Source of the DNA: Nannobrachium achirus
Lineage: Eukaryota > Chordata > Actinopteri > Myctophiformes > Myctophidae
Length of the DNA stretch: 64,000 nucleotides
Reading direction: 5' to 3'
Assembly (NCBI GenBank): GCA_963921795.1
Contig: OY997649.1
Coordinates: 63,916,474 to 63,980,473 of the forward strand
In this document: one piece after another, positions 1 through 10,445 of the stretch
How the letters are laid out: each line of letters begins with the position of its first letter
Numbering within the stretch: position 1 is the first letter of the stretch
Notes under the pieces: generated by a model
The model's database searches: none
What the model was told of the DNA's origin: nothing
The model's input: the letters and a program-made list of their open reading frames with translations, nothing else
Program-made: the position numbers and the translations under genes

Positions 1-872
1 CGACTACACAGACAGAGACCTCCAGATCACTGTGGGCCTGTGCAGCAGCGACTACACAGACAGAGACCTCCAGATCACTGTGGTCTGTGCAGCAGTGACT
101 ACACAGACAGAGACCTCCAGATCACTGTGGGCCTGTGCAGCAGCGACTACACAGACAGAGACCTCCAGATCACTGTGGGCCTGTGCAGCAGCGACTACAC
201 AGACAGAGACCTCCAGATCACTGTGGGCCTGTGCAGCAGTGACTACACAGACAGAGACCTCCAGATCACTGTGGTCTGTGCAGCAGTGACTACACAGACA
301 GAGACCTCCAGATCACTGTGGTCTGTGCAGCAGTGACTACACAGACAGAGACCTCCAGATCACTGTGGTCTGTGCAGCAGTGACTACACAGACAGAGACC
401 TCCAGATCACTGTGGGCCTGTGCAGCAGTGACTACACAGACAGAGACCTCCAGATCACTGTGGTCTGTGCAGCAGTGACTACACAGACAGAGACCTCCAG
501 ATCACTGTGGTCTGTGCAGCAGTGACTACACAGACAGAGACCTCCAGATCACTGTGGTCTGTGCAGCAGTGACTACACAGACAGAGACCTCCAGATCACT
601 GTGGGCCTGTGCAGCAGCGAGCAGCACAGACAGAGACCTCCAGATCACTGTGGGCCTGTGCAGCAGCGACTACACAGACAGAGACCTCCAGATCACTGTG
701 GTCTGTGCAGCAGCGACTACACAGACAGAGACCTCCAGATCACTGTGGTCTGTGCAGCAGCGACTACACAGACAGAGACCTCCAGATCACTGTGGTCTGT
801 GCAGCACGACTACACAGACAGAGACCTCCAGATCACTGTGGTCTGTGCAGCAGTGACTACACAGACAGAGAC
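1..872. repeat. 47/48-bp minisatellite array (~18 copies)
   Basis: Tandem units contain GACTACACAGACAGAGACCT, then CCAGATCACTGTGG and TGTGCAGCAG. Two unit types alternate irregularly: a 48-bp form with GTGGGCCTG and a 47-bp form with GTGGTCTG. One copy near 615 is altered (GAGCAGCACAG). The array begins at or before the window edge, so its full length is unknown. Open frames in all three phases are repeat translations, not genes. Confidence 0.95.
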
Positions 873-883
873 AACAGACATGT

Positions 884-975
884 AACACTGCAGTAATACA
901 GTATAACAGTAATACAGTATAACAGTAATACAGTATAACAGTAATACAGTATAAGTAACACTGCAGTAATACAGT
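884..975. repeat. 16-bp minisatellite AACAGTAATACAGTAT
   Basis: About five tandem copies of AACAGTAATACAGTAT follow directly on the 47/48-bp array. The array decays around 950-975, where a TAACACTGCAGTAATACAG variant appears. Confidence 0.85.
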
Positions 976-1018
976 GGTCTGGTAGCCTGGATGCTGCCCA
1001 GACAGCCTCTGTAAACAG

Positions 1019-1418
1019 TAGGGATGGGACGATATGAACATTTCATATCACGATTAATAATCGACAAAATAAATTGTGATTTACGATATTATCGGGATAA
1101 TCAAAGTCCATTATCCTGGGGCGGAACATTTGCCAAAAAATAGCAGATCTACAAGCTCGAGTTTGTAGATCGGCTATTTTTTTGCAAAGACATTTGATAG
1201 AGAGTGAAAAAAACTATCAAGTACATATATTATAAGTAGCTTTTACCAATTATAGAGGGTTTAAGTGGTACTGAATATGCAGCTCAGCAAATAAAAGGTG
1301 AATTGATCCCAGTGCATGATGGAGGACGATATCACGATAAATTAAATCTCCACGATACGATTATCGCGAGTGTTTTTTATCACGATATACGATAATATGG
1401 CTTATCGTCCCATCCCTT
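1019..1418. mobile_element. hAT-type MITE (TAGGGATGGGACGATA termini)
   Basis: Terminal inverted repeats TAGGGATGGGACGATA and TATCGTCCCATCCCTT bound 400 bp. The flanks GTAAACAG (1011-1018) and GTAAATAG (1419-1426) form an 8-bp target duplication with one mismatch, as hAT transposases make. The body is AT-rich with many ATCACGATA motifs and no transposase frame. A hairpin element lies inside at 1135-1183. Confidence 0.85.
1135..1183. repeat. palindromic hairpin element, nested in the hAT MITE
   Basis: Arms AAATAGCAGATCTACAAGCT and AGTTTGTAGATCGGCTATTT face each other with almost no core. Outside the arms lie TTTGC on the left and GCAAA on the right, extending the inversion. This is a core-less member of the hairpin family seen throughout the window. 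Confidence 0.85.
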
Positions 1419-1426
1419 GTAAATAG

Positions 1427-1853
1427 GCCCTCTCTAGTCATTCTCACACCACATAGCCTACGAGAAGTTAAAATTCAACATGGGCAACGGTGGGAGAAGA
1501 TCAAAGTTTAACACATACAGTTTTTTTCTCCTGTCCCCTTGTGTCACCTACACATAACTGATGCCATCATGGAACGTTCATTCAAAAATGTAACCACTTA
1601 ACTCCATACTCTGTCCACAGGGGGTCTATATTCTACGCTCACAACATGCCACGTTGTGATGCGTTGTGACCTTGTAGATCTGATATTTTTGCAGAAATGC
1701 GTGCCCTATTATAGTTAAGGCCTGTTCGTGTTTATTCATTCATACGCACGAAAATACAACTACAACCTCACAAAGCGCCAGGATGAGATGGGTTGGGAAC
1801 TTGTGCATCAGCCACTTTCAAACATTTGTTTTGCCTATAATGACATGTCCCAA
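1427..1853. other. intergenic, no gene; one hairpin half-copy
   Basis: No open frame or recognised repeat except a half-element at about 1650-1694, where GTGATGCGTTGTGACCTTGT is followed by AGATCTGATATTTTTGC, a single decayed right arm of the hairpin family. Confidence 0.5.
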
Positions 1854-1972
1854 TTAACCCATTCAGAATGGGTACACATTACTGTGTAATGTGTATCATT
1901 ATTTTATGCTTTAACCATTGAAAAATAGCAGATATACAAGCTCACAGCGAGCTTGTATATCTGCAATGTTTC
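1854..1972. mobile_element. left part of TTAA MITE family with hairpin
   Basis: The sequence starts TTAACCCATTCAGAATGGGT (the family terminus), continues through the shared ATCATTATTTTATGCTTTAA subterminal block, and ends in a hairpin whose arms are AGCAGATATACAAGCTC and GAGCTTGTATATCTGC. The right two thirds of the element are missing. Confidence 0.8.
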
Positions 1973-2194
1973 ATTGGTTGCTGTCTTCTGTCTTAGTTTA
2001 TCCTACTTCATGAATGAAGGTCGCAGTTTAGTATGTGAACGGTCACAGCTTGTCCGTATCTCTGTCTATAACATCTGACACTGTGGTTCCCGACATCACT
2101 GTGACGTCACTGTGATGTCAAGGGAACCACATTAAAATAATCCCTTATATGCCCTGATGTCATCAATATTAAGCCCATATCTAACAGGACTTCA

Positions 2195-2480
2195 TATGGG
2201 AATGCCCATATATGGAGGCCACGCCACATCGGCCACATACCACACTAACAGAATCCATCCATATATGGCCAAGACAGCCCATATCTGTGTGGCTGGTTCT
2301 ACAGACAGGGATCTCCATGTATGGGCATAAAGGGATTGTATGTATGATGTCAGATGTCATAGGACTTTCACATAACAAATAACTGAGTAAGCATGTTTGG
2401 GCTCTCACAGCATATCTCCATAATACAGTACATGGATCTCCATATATGGGTACCAGTGGGTCTCCATATATGGGTAACTG
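2195..2480. repeat. low-complexity block with four CCATATATGG palindromes
   Basis: CCATATATGG occurs exactly at 2206-2215, 2259-2268, 2440-2449 and 2464-2473, with degenerate relatives such as TCCATGTATGGG between them. Each matches the SRF CArG-box consensus CC(A/T)6GG, but no gene starts nearby, so this may be only a decayed tandem repeat. Confidence 0.55.
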
Positions 2481-2736
2481 GTCCGATATACATGACTGGC
2501 CAGATGGCCAAGACATGGCACGCCCTGAGGCGTCTTACTAGTTGATATATTACTGTATAAATGGTAATCCACATCATTGTGTGATTTTAAGTCACTAGAG
2601 CGGTAAAAACAGCTGTGGTGAGTGATGATCATATTTGTTAATCATGTTCCTTATGTTCAGGAGTCACCATCTTTCCTCCATCATACGATAACAAAAGACC
2701 CATCATTCCCTCCTCTGCATTTTAATCATCTATAAC

Positions 2737-2925
2737 AGGGGTGGGCAACTTTGATGATGGAGAGGGCCACTATATTTTCACACTCACTCCAGAGGGCCAC
2801 AATGCATATACAGTCAAACATAGCCGATCTACAAGCTCAAAACGCGCCGCACTAGATCTGCCATTTTTGCTATTTTTAAATTGGAATCCTAAATTATCAT
2901 ACATGGGCCGCCAGTTGCCCATGTA
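2737..2925. mobile_element. short DNA-transposon remnant (GTGGGCAACT...AGTTGCCCAT)
   Basis: Starts CAGGGGTGGGCAACTTTGAT and ends GGCCGCCAGTTGCCCATGTA, giving inverted GGGCAACT termini. A degraded hairpin copy lies inside (about 2822-2876, ATAGCCGATCTACAAGCTC). A longer relative sits at 6666-7342. Confidence 0.7.
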
Positions 2926-3069
2926 TTATCTATAAGCTACACACTATAAAACCCAGGGTGTTAATTGAACTCTGAGTGTAAAAGAATTGGAACACAGGGA
3001 CCATTTTTCAGGACAGGAGTGTTCAGTGTACTAAGTGTCGATATTGCGATATAACAATTGTTCGACGCG

Positions 3070-3300
3070 GGTGTGAATGTTAACCTGGTGAAATGCTAAC
3101 CTGCCGACGCTGGTGAATGCTAAGCTGGTGAATGTTAAGCACTATGCCTAAACCTAACCCCAACCTCAGTTAAACTATGCCTAAACCTAACCCAAACCTC
3201 AGTAAAACTATGCCTAAACCTAACCCAAACCTCAGTAAAACTATGCCTAAACCTAACCTCAGTAAAACTATGCCTAACCCTAAACCCTAACCCTTAGTCG
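3070..3300. repeat. telomere-like CCTAAACCTAACCC minisatellite
   Basis: Four units of about 34 bp (AAACTATGCCTAAACCTAAC plus CCAAACCTCAGT) decay into CCCTAAACCCTAACCC. On the left the array abuts GCTAACCTGCCGACGCTG, a flank also found beside the telomere-like array at 46.8 kb, so the two are related repeats. Confidence 0.85.
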
Positions 3301-3398
3301 AAATAATGAAACGTAGAAATATCCAGATTTCCCCCTTTCATATTGCTCCTGGTCTTTGTTTAGATGAACATAAAATCATTATCGTCCTCTCAGCCTTT

Positions 3399-3597
3399 GT
3401 CCAGTCACCGTGATGTCTCCAACATCACAGGACCAGTCACCGTGATGTCTCCAACATCACAGGACCAGTCACCGTGATGTCTCCAACATCACAGGACCAG
3501 TCACCGTGATGTCTCCAACATCACAGGACCAGTCACCGTGATGTCTCCAACATCACAGGACCAGTCACCGTGATGTCTCCAACATCACAGGACCAGT
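3399..3597. repeat. 32-bp minisatellite (6 copies)
   Basis: Six almost perfect units of CCAGTCACCGTGATGTCTCC followed by AACATCACAGGA. Confidence 0.95.
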
Positions 3598-3877
3598 CTG
3601 AGCTATATGGCTCTTATCTTAAGATAGTCAAAGTGGCCTCAATGCCCTCATAACTGACTAACTACTAAAGTGAGTGACACAATGCTAGAGGGAGCCACAA
3701 CGATCTGGTTGCTGTATTGATGTTGTTACCATAGGAGAGATAACAGGCTAACAACAAACAGTAATGTATTTCAGAAACCATTCATTGAAATAATTTGTGT
3801 GACAATTAATCGTCAACTTAAATTTTGTAATTGGGATTCGTGACAGCCCTCGTGAAGAGTGCACAGTACTACTGCAG

Positions 3878-5592
3878 TTAACTCATACAGTGCCATCCGG
3901 CCACAAGGGGTGCTAGAGTGCCAGAAAAATCTCCATAGACCTTCTTTATAGCTTTCGTCGACCCTCCCCCAACTGCCTTGTGTTTTCACTCCGGTCAATG
4001 CTGTGGGTGTCGAGAGGAGGAAGCTAGCTGACACATAGCCAAAATGCTAACCCCTTTAGAAGCCCGATCTTAAGCTATTTCAGCCGCAAAAAACTCTCTC
4101 TTTGGGTCTGGGGTAGGGGTGTCTTCTAAAAATCGACGAATCGACGCGTCGTTTTAAGCCCCGGGAATCGACGCCAATTGTTTGAGTCGAAGCGAAAATA
4201 TATATTTTTTTATATCACCAGTTATAGCCTACTACTGCCAGTACTGCGGTGCACTGCTGGACTGGTGTGGTGTCATGTACTTCCAATGAGAAGTAGCAAT
4301 TGGCGAACAGTTATTTATTGTCTCGCACCAGCGTCGGGTTGAAAGTGAGACAGAACGGTTCAGAACCGCCGCTTCGTTAAAACATTCAGAGCCGGACACA
4401 CAGTGTTCCATTAAGAGGAGGAAGCACGCTGTCAAAATCCCATATTAAATAACCTGCCACAGCACAAACGCGCGTCCACGAAGTAGTAAACAATCTTCTG
4501 AAGTCAAATTAACATACACAAGTGTAGGCTACAAGTTACATTTTCTAATTAAAGTGCTTCTGAATTGTTCCAGTGTTGTAATCCATGATGAATGATTGTG
4601 TTTCGCTGTGTTTGCGTCCATGACATGTCCACACTCCTGGCTCAAGCGGGAGCTGTGCCTCCACCTTTTTATGATCAGTTTCTGAAATGAATCCGTTCTC
4701 GACACTGACTCATTACTCTGTCAGTGCTCTGTGTCCCGCGACTGCGGACTGGATCCCATCGTTCATTTAAAAGAGCCGTTCAAGAGAGCGGAATCGTTCG
4801 CGAATGTCTCATCTCTACTGCACGCTGCAGACAGTGCAGAGAGACGGGGCAGAGTTGAAACAGCGGAGATGTTTTATTTGTTTTAACGGTGTGTTATAAC
4901 TCTATGGTTGTACACTGCTATGCAGATAACATTTGTGCTCGCGCACCGATATCACCGAAAACACTGTGTATTCAATTCATCTCTTAATGTATTATTCTAT
5001 TATGTTGACGTGGTTTAAAGCAACACTTTTTTTTTCTTTTTTTTTTACACAAAGTAGACTATAAAACGATTCGTCGACGCGTCGGATTAACCCCCGCGAC
5101 TCGAATCGACTTCATAAATCCTGTGTCGAAGACAGCCCTAGTCTGGGGACACAATCCGGAGAAAATCCTGTCTAAAGATGTGATTTATTATTGGAGTGGG
5201 CGGCGCGATTTGGCCGTTATACGGCCCGTGGATGGCCGAGTCTAAGTCCCGGCCAAGGATGGACGTCTAGACCGGGGCTTCATTGAGGCCTCCGATAAAA
5301 TAATTCATTTTATTAAATATCCCGGACTTGTTCGGGATAGGCACCCTGGAATACGTCGCGCCGCCTACAATGAACATTGGGTGAACATTGGGGGGGGTCT
5401 AAACTTTATTTTAAACCATTTTCAATGGAATAAATCGTCGGAGCATCTAGCGTCTCTCGTTGGTGAGCGCTGGGCGAGCCGGGACCACCCACGTTGCTCC
5501 AAGCAGCTTGGGGTAAGTAAAATAGCAAATAAAAAATTGTTTTTGATCCCGAATATCCCGAACATGTTCGGGATAGGAACTTAAAGGGTTAA
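3878..5592 (-). mobile_element. TTAA-flanked element (~680 bp) split by a nested hAT
   Basis: TTAA is present at both ends (3878-3881 and 5589-5592), the target duplication typical of piggyBac-type transposases. Ends read TTAACTCATACAGTGCC and GGGATAGGAACTTAAAGGGT. It is the reverse-oriented relative of 25346-26031 and contains internal ATCCCGAACATGTTCGGGAT-like palindromes. A 1027-bp hAT element is nested at 4114-5140. No transposase frame was seen, so this is a non-autonomous element. Confidence 0.85.
4114..5140. mobile_element. nested hAT-type element with perfect 8-bp TSD
   Basis: Ends TAGGGGTGTCTTC and GAAGACAGCCCTA are inverted, and both flanks read GTCTGGGG (4106-4113, 5141-5148), an exact 8-bp target duplication. 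The subterminal region is CG-rich (ATCGACGAATCGACGCGTCG and its inverse near 5065). No long frame survives inside. The uninterrupted host sequence can be compared with the sister copy at 25.8 kb. Confidence 0.9.
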
Positions 5593-5887
5593 AAGAAGAA
5601 CCACTACATCAGAAGGGTACCAACTTTCAAAAGGAAAAAGGATGCCTGCCCTGCACAGTGAACACCCTAGCTGCAGCTAGACATCATCCCCACACATGTT
5701 TAAACTGCAGTTAGTTAGCTGCATTGGTAAAAAGGCTGGCCCCAGGCTAACACTGGATCACCTCTGTAGAGAATGATTTACCCAATCTATCTACCAATAC
5801 CAGTTTATTTCTTCCTGATACCAATAACTTGTGTCGATACCGGGAACAGCTCAGATACCAGTGTGTAATTCTAAAATAATCAGTGGT

Positions 5888-6286
5888 CAGTGGCTCTAAA
5901 GGTGGAGTCCAGGGACTCTCTGGGTTCCTTGTAACTCTCTTGAAGTATAAATGGACCCCTAAGTCAATTTATATACCATTTCAGCCCATTCTCACCCCCT
6001 CTGCTTCAACCCCCCCCCCCGACGCGTTCCCAACTCGCTTTCAGCTTCACCCGTGCGACGCGTTGGGACGCTTACAGCGTCTTCTGTCAGACACCAACGG
6101 AGAGTCTTAGAGCGCATGCGCCGACACGTGTTTACTGGAATATTTTCCAGTCACTGGGAATCGAACCCGGGTCTCAGTTTTAGCAGTCAGTCAGTTGTCT
6201 GACGCTTTGGAGGTGAGAACATGTTGACCATTTATAGTCCATTTGCTTTAAGGGTTCCTTGAAATTAAAAGGTTTGAGATCCACTG
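5888..6286. mobile_element. hAT-like MITE remnant (CAGTGGCTCT...GATCCACTG)
   Basis: Begins CAGTGGCTCTAAAGGTGGAG and ends AGGTTTGAGATCCACTG, matching the widespread CAGTGGTTCTCAAACY terminal repeat of hAT MITEs with a few changes. A tRNA-like segment lies within it (6140-6215). No coding sequence. Confidence 0.65.
6140..6215 (-). other. tRNA-related sequence (pseudogene or SINE head)
   Basis: On the minus strand GACCCGGGTTCGATTCCC contains an exact pol III B box (GGTTCGATTCC) in a T-arm-like context, preceded by CTGACTGCTAAAACTGAG resembling an anticodon arm. No good A box or acceptor stem was found, so this is more likely a tRNA pseudogene or SINE fragment than a working tRNA. Confidence 0.45.
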
Positions 6287-6665
6287 ATTTACGAATAAAT
6301 GCAAATTCCATTAATAATTGTTAAAGTGCAGCTACAAGTTAATAAAATAATAATGTAAGTAGTACAGTAAAAGCATAAAACATTAGTACTGGATGACTGT
6401 AAATGATATATATTTTTACATGGTATTGGAATGGCATAGACTGGCAATCTGACATATGCCGACAGTGATGTTACTAGGTTTTCAATGTAATGGGTCCCGG
6501 GACCCACAGGTGGTCATTCAAATGGGTCCCAGAAAAGTTTTATGAGTCCTCAATGTAAAGTTTACGCGCGCAAAATGACGTCGGACGTCGGTGGAATCAA
6601 AACATTGACGTTTCTATCGCCCGTTTAAGACTTTCTACATGGATTTTATTTGTGTTAAGGTAGGG

Positions 6666-7342
6666 CAGGGGTGGGCAACTTTGATGATGGAGAGGGCCAC
6701 TACATTAGTACATTTTCACACTCACTCCAGAGGGCCACGATGCATATACATAGCAAAAATAGCCGATCTACAAGCTCAGTGCGACGCGTTTTGAGCTTGT
6801 AGATCTGCTATTTTTGCTATTTTTGAATTGGAATCCTGAAAAGTAACTTCTTTTTGTTTTAATTTCAAATGCATTTATATGTTCTTATGTTAATTTATGA
6901 ACTTAAATACAAATACATTGGACATAACAAATATAATGACATATTAATACTAGTCATTTAGCTACTGATATAAACTCAAGTAATTGAAGTGGTTAATTTT
7001 CTCCATGTTTTGAATTGGAACAGCTGGCAACAGAGTCTTATGCACACCTGATCAAAGCTTAGCGATGGGTGCGTAGGCGGGGGTCAACATCATTTCAAAC
7101 ATGCACAAGAAGTACAGGGCCCGCACACCATCTTCAACTTGCCAAAAAAACTCTCTTTATTTAATGCAACGTTTCGGTCAAAGACCTTCTTCAGGCATCT
7201 GCAGATGTGTACAGATTCTTGTGCATGTTTGAATTGGAACAGCTGAAATCAATAATATATCAGTACTCTAATATCAACCTGAGGGTCGCATTAAGTGAAG
7301 GTTGGGGCCGCATGTGGCCCCCGGGCCGCCAGTTGCCCATGT
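6666..7342. mobile_element. DNA-transposon remnant with GGGCAACT termini
   Basis: Starts CAGGGGTGGGCAACTTTGAT and ends GGGCCGCCAGTTGCCCATGT, the long version of 2737-2925. It contains a well-formed hairpin at about 6755-6822, whose arms AAAATAGCCGATCTACAAGC and GCTTGTAGATCTGCTATTTT flank a GCGACGCG core. No long coding frame. Confidence 0.75.
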
Positions 7343-7713
7343 ATGACGTAGGGTAAAGTAGGATGCTTTCACCCATGAACAATGGTGGTGTCTGTGGATT
7401 TTCTTTTTTTTCTTTTACCGCGACGCGTATTGGAACACCTCTGTATTTAATACATTATTACGTTTCGGTGACACAGGACCTTCCTCAAGATAAAAAAGAA
7501 GGTACTTTACTTTACAACAGCTTGCGTTTCCTGCCAATGCCACAAGGATTAGAATTGTCAGTTTGATTCAAAATATGTAATCAAATCGTGATTTCTGATC
7601 GAAAAGTCAAATTAAATCATGGAATGGTCGTGACATCCCTGTCTTATTATTACCATCATGATGGTGCAGAATTGATGTCATTTCAATCACATCATCATGC
7701 GTAGTCTAGCTGC
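7343..7713. other. intergenic, no gene seen
   Basis: Nothing recognisable beyond a short frame at 7363-7566 with no family resemblance and no splice context. Confidence 0.4.
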
Positions 7714-8015
7714 CCAGTGGTTCAAAATAAAAACATTTTTAAGTCAAAGACCCCCAAATGTATCATGCACTAGGTTGTGGACCCCCATTTCAAAATATTT
7801 TGTGCCAGAGAAATAGTTTTGTTGTTTAGATTCAAATGTAGTACAGAATTCTACAAACCGTCTACTTTAGGTATAGCCTACTGGGGACAGTCAAACCCTA
7901 AGATCTATTACGTTCTCTCAACGGACAAACTGTTAAAACTGTTCCTCATTTTGCTGGGGACGCCTGGGGGTCCCCTGGGGGTCCCCTGGTCTGGATCACA
8001 CTCTGAGAACCACTG
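7714..8015. mobile_element. hAT-like MITE remnant
   Basis: Starts CAGTGGTTCAAAATAAAAAC and ends CTCTGAGAACCACTG. The interior has GGACCCCCATTTCAAAATAT, a motif of the 'gagaaccactg' hAT MITEs repeated elsewhere in the window. Confidence 0.65.
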
Positions 8016-8026
8016 TGGTTGGAAGT

Positions 8027-8342
8027 CAGTGGTTCTCAACCTTTTCTCTGCAAGGGCACACTTTTCATGTCCCAAGAATCCATGGTCACACCAACATAAT
8101 ACGGGGGTGTAAATATCGTCACTGTCAGGAAGAAACCTTGTATTTCCAAGTTTCACATGTGTACGTTTCTTCACAAAGTAAAGCTCTGCTTCATCATACA
8201 AGGCTGTCGCACAACACTAGTGAAAACAGCCGATCTACAAGCACACAATACAATACTGGCTTTCAAGCAGTTTCAAGGGGCACACTTGACCCTTCTCAGG
8301 GGCACACCAAAGGTCCCCAGGCACAGTGGTTGAGAAACACTG
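8027..8342. mobile_element. hAT-like MITE with half hairpin
   Basis: CAGTGGTTCTCAACCTTTTC at the left and GTGGTTGAGAAACACTG at the right are inverted termini. A half hairpin (AAAACAGCCGATCTACAAGC) lies at 8222-8241 without its partner arm. Confidence 0.75.
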
Positions 8343-8386
8343 GTTTAAGTAACCCACATAAAAAAATTAAATAAACATTTTGAATC

Positions 8387-8909
8387 CATGACCTCATAAT
8401 GATGGACACAGGCAGCATCAATCCTTCCACAACGACCTCCTAAAACTGTCAGTCACTTTAACTGTGTCAAAACGTCCCAATAAATCTACACCGACACCAC
8501 CAAATTAAAAACACTTTATTGTTTACAACATTGGTTCTCAAAGTGGAGTCCAGGGACCCCCAGGGGTACTTGAGGGAGTTCCAGGGGGTCCCCAACCAAA
8601 TGATAGTTATAGGAACCAATTGGACCCTTATGGGTATGTAGCTCTGAGTGTACAAACGTACACTCTCAGAGTTAAATTAACATTGATTCATAAATTGGGG
8701 TACAGAGACAGAAATAATTCATGTCAAACTGGGGGTCCTTGGAATTAAAATGGTTGGGACTTAAAAGCTAGAGTCGTTAGAATCTTCTCTTATGGGGGTC
8801 CCTGGCACATCTTTTAAAGTGTCGATTTGGGGGGTCCTTGACATGAAAAAGTTTGAGAACCACTGAATTAAAAATTACATTTTGATCCCACCATGACCTC
8901 ATCAATGAT

Positions 8910-8952
<43 letters not shown>

Positions 8953-9075
8953 CAGCACCAATCCTTCCACAACAATGACCTCCCAAAACACTAACTGTCA
9001 AAACGTCCCAATAAATCCACATTACACACTGCTGTCTGTGCCACCAAATTAAACACACATTATTAGTTTACAACC
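8387..9075. repeat. local direct duplication flanking a hAT MITE and a (CA)n run
   Basis: Two direct copies of a ~150-bp segment (CCATGACCTCATAATGATGG ... CCACCAAATTAAAAACACTT) occupy 8387-8530 and 8887-9075. Between them is a MITE remnant of the hAT type (about 8531-8864, GGTTCTCAAAGTGGAGTCC ... GTTTGAGAACCACTG). The second copy has gained a (CA)n run at 8913-8950. Confidence 0.75.
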
Positions 9076-9340
9076 TAAAGGTAAAGGGGGGGGGGGGGGG
9101 GGGATCTATTTGTTTACTGTCGCAATACGCACATGGGGGGGCGAATCGACCCCCTTCTTGTATCATTTTTAGCATGCCAAACGTGACCAACAATAATCGA
9201 TGGATATTCTTATTGATGACCCCCCCCCCCCGTTCACGAGGCAACGTTGCGCCAGTATTGATACACACAACAAAAACTATAGGTTACAACCGTTAAACCC
9301 CGGCGGTATAACAATATGAACGAGAAGAACACTCGCTTTA
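9076..9340. other. intergenic with poly-G and poly-C tracts
   Basis: A 19-base G run near 9086-9104 and a C run near 9219-9230 bracket a stretch with no gene. Such homopolymers are prone to sequencing error. Confidence 0.5.
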
Positions 9341-9351
9341 ATAATGGGAGA

Positions 9352-9441
9352 GCTGCCCTCTGGATGGAAAATAGCCGATCTACAAGCTCACGTCCGCGAC
9401 GCATTGTGAGCTTGTAGATCGGCTATTTTCCAGAGGGCAGC
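9352..9441. repeat. hairpin element with 12-bp flanking inversion
   Basis: The hairpin occupies 9368-9429 with arms AAAATAGCCGATCTACAAGC and GCTTGTAGATCGGCTATTTT around a CGTCCGCGACGC core. Outside it, GCTGCCCTCTGG (9352-9363) and CCAGAGGGCAGC (9430-9441) are perfect inverses not shared with other copies. Confidence 0.9.
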
Positions 9442-10078
9442 CAGGCGAGCGTTTGAGTTGAATATTGGGAGTGAAAAACCCGCATTGGTGCGAAAAGGGC
9501 GCAAGAGAAGAGAAGAGAAGAACCCCCCGAACAAAGGAGAAGGTGCGAGTAACTGCTGCTCCGGCGGTTATGGAGCCGTTATGAATGCATGCGCCAAAAG
9601 CAGCCATCATGCGTCCAAACACTGACATATCACAGCTTTAAACCGATATCTTACCGATAGGAGGATCAATATCGCCGCATATTCGATCAACCAGCGGGTC
9701 TAGATTGATCCCCTCAGGAGGTCTCTCTCTGCACACACACATACACACACACAACACACACACACTAAAACACAACCCCAAAAAATTCCTCTCCAACGGA
9801 CTGGAGTCCCGCCTATCCCCCCGCCTGCCAAATAGGGATCTCCGGTGTGGGTTGGCGGAGGTACGCGGGCTGGAGCTTCCTGCCAAATGCTGCTCTTTCT
9901 TTTTCACCCAGTGGCGTAATGTAAAGTACTGGAGGAGGGACGTTCAAGAACGAATCGAGTCTTTTGAACGGCTCTTTAGAAATGAACGATCATGGGATCC
10001 GGTTCGCAGTAGGGAGCCGTTCCTTTCTAATGAACAAGTGGTGGAAAAAGTACTCAAATTCTTTACTTACCCCACTAA
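9442..10078. other. intergenic, no gene seen
   Basis: Contains a short imperfect CA run (9731-9770) and repeat-like TTTTGAACGGCTCTTTAGAA with GGAGCCGTTCC motifs, also seen near 4780 and 12125. Frames of 89-128 codons cross it on both strands without similarity to any family I know. Confidence 0.4.
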
Positions 10079-10297
10079 GCACGCCGTCTAAAAGTGGTCT
10101 AATAGTGGTATAGATTTGAAAGTTTTTTAGTTGTCTAAACTTAGACTAGACGACTAATAGACTTCTAATAGTCGTCTAAATGTAGACGGTCTATATTTAG
10201 ACGACTATTAGAAGTCTATTAGTCGTCTAGTCTAAGTTTAGACAACTAAAAAACTTTCAAATCTATACCACTATTAGACCACTTTTAGACGGCGTGC
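10079..10297. mobile_element. 219-bp near-perfect foldback MITE
   Basis: GCACGCCGTCTAAAAGTGGT at the left is mirrored by ACCACTTTTAGACGGCGTGC at the right, and the inversion continues almost to the centre (TAGACGGTCTA near 10180-10200). The element is built from TAGACGACTA-type motifs. No clear target duplication and no coding. Confidence 0.9.
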
Positions 10298-10445
10298 TCA
10301 GTTAAGTAAAAGTAATAGTATCATTACTGCAATGTAGAAATATTCCGCCACAAGTGGATGTACGGAATTAGAATGTACTTGAGTAAAAGTACAAAAGTAT
10401 TGGTAATTTGGTATCAAAATGTACTGAAACTTTCAGTCTTAAAGT

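Noticed and set aside
1-872. Overlapping 85-100-codon frames in the first array
   Set aside because: All phases of the 47/48-bp repeat are open for short stretches; the frame shifts whenever unit length changes.
4054-4080. AAGCCCGATCTTAAGCTATTTC as another hairpin arm
   Set aside because: Similarity to the hairpin arm is limited to scattered matches; the stretch belongs to the TTAA element and is matched in its sister copy.
8777-9058. Minus-strand frames across 8.0-9.6 kb as small genes
   Set aside because: They cross (CA)n, homopolymers and hAT MITE ends, with no splice context or recognisable domain.
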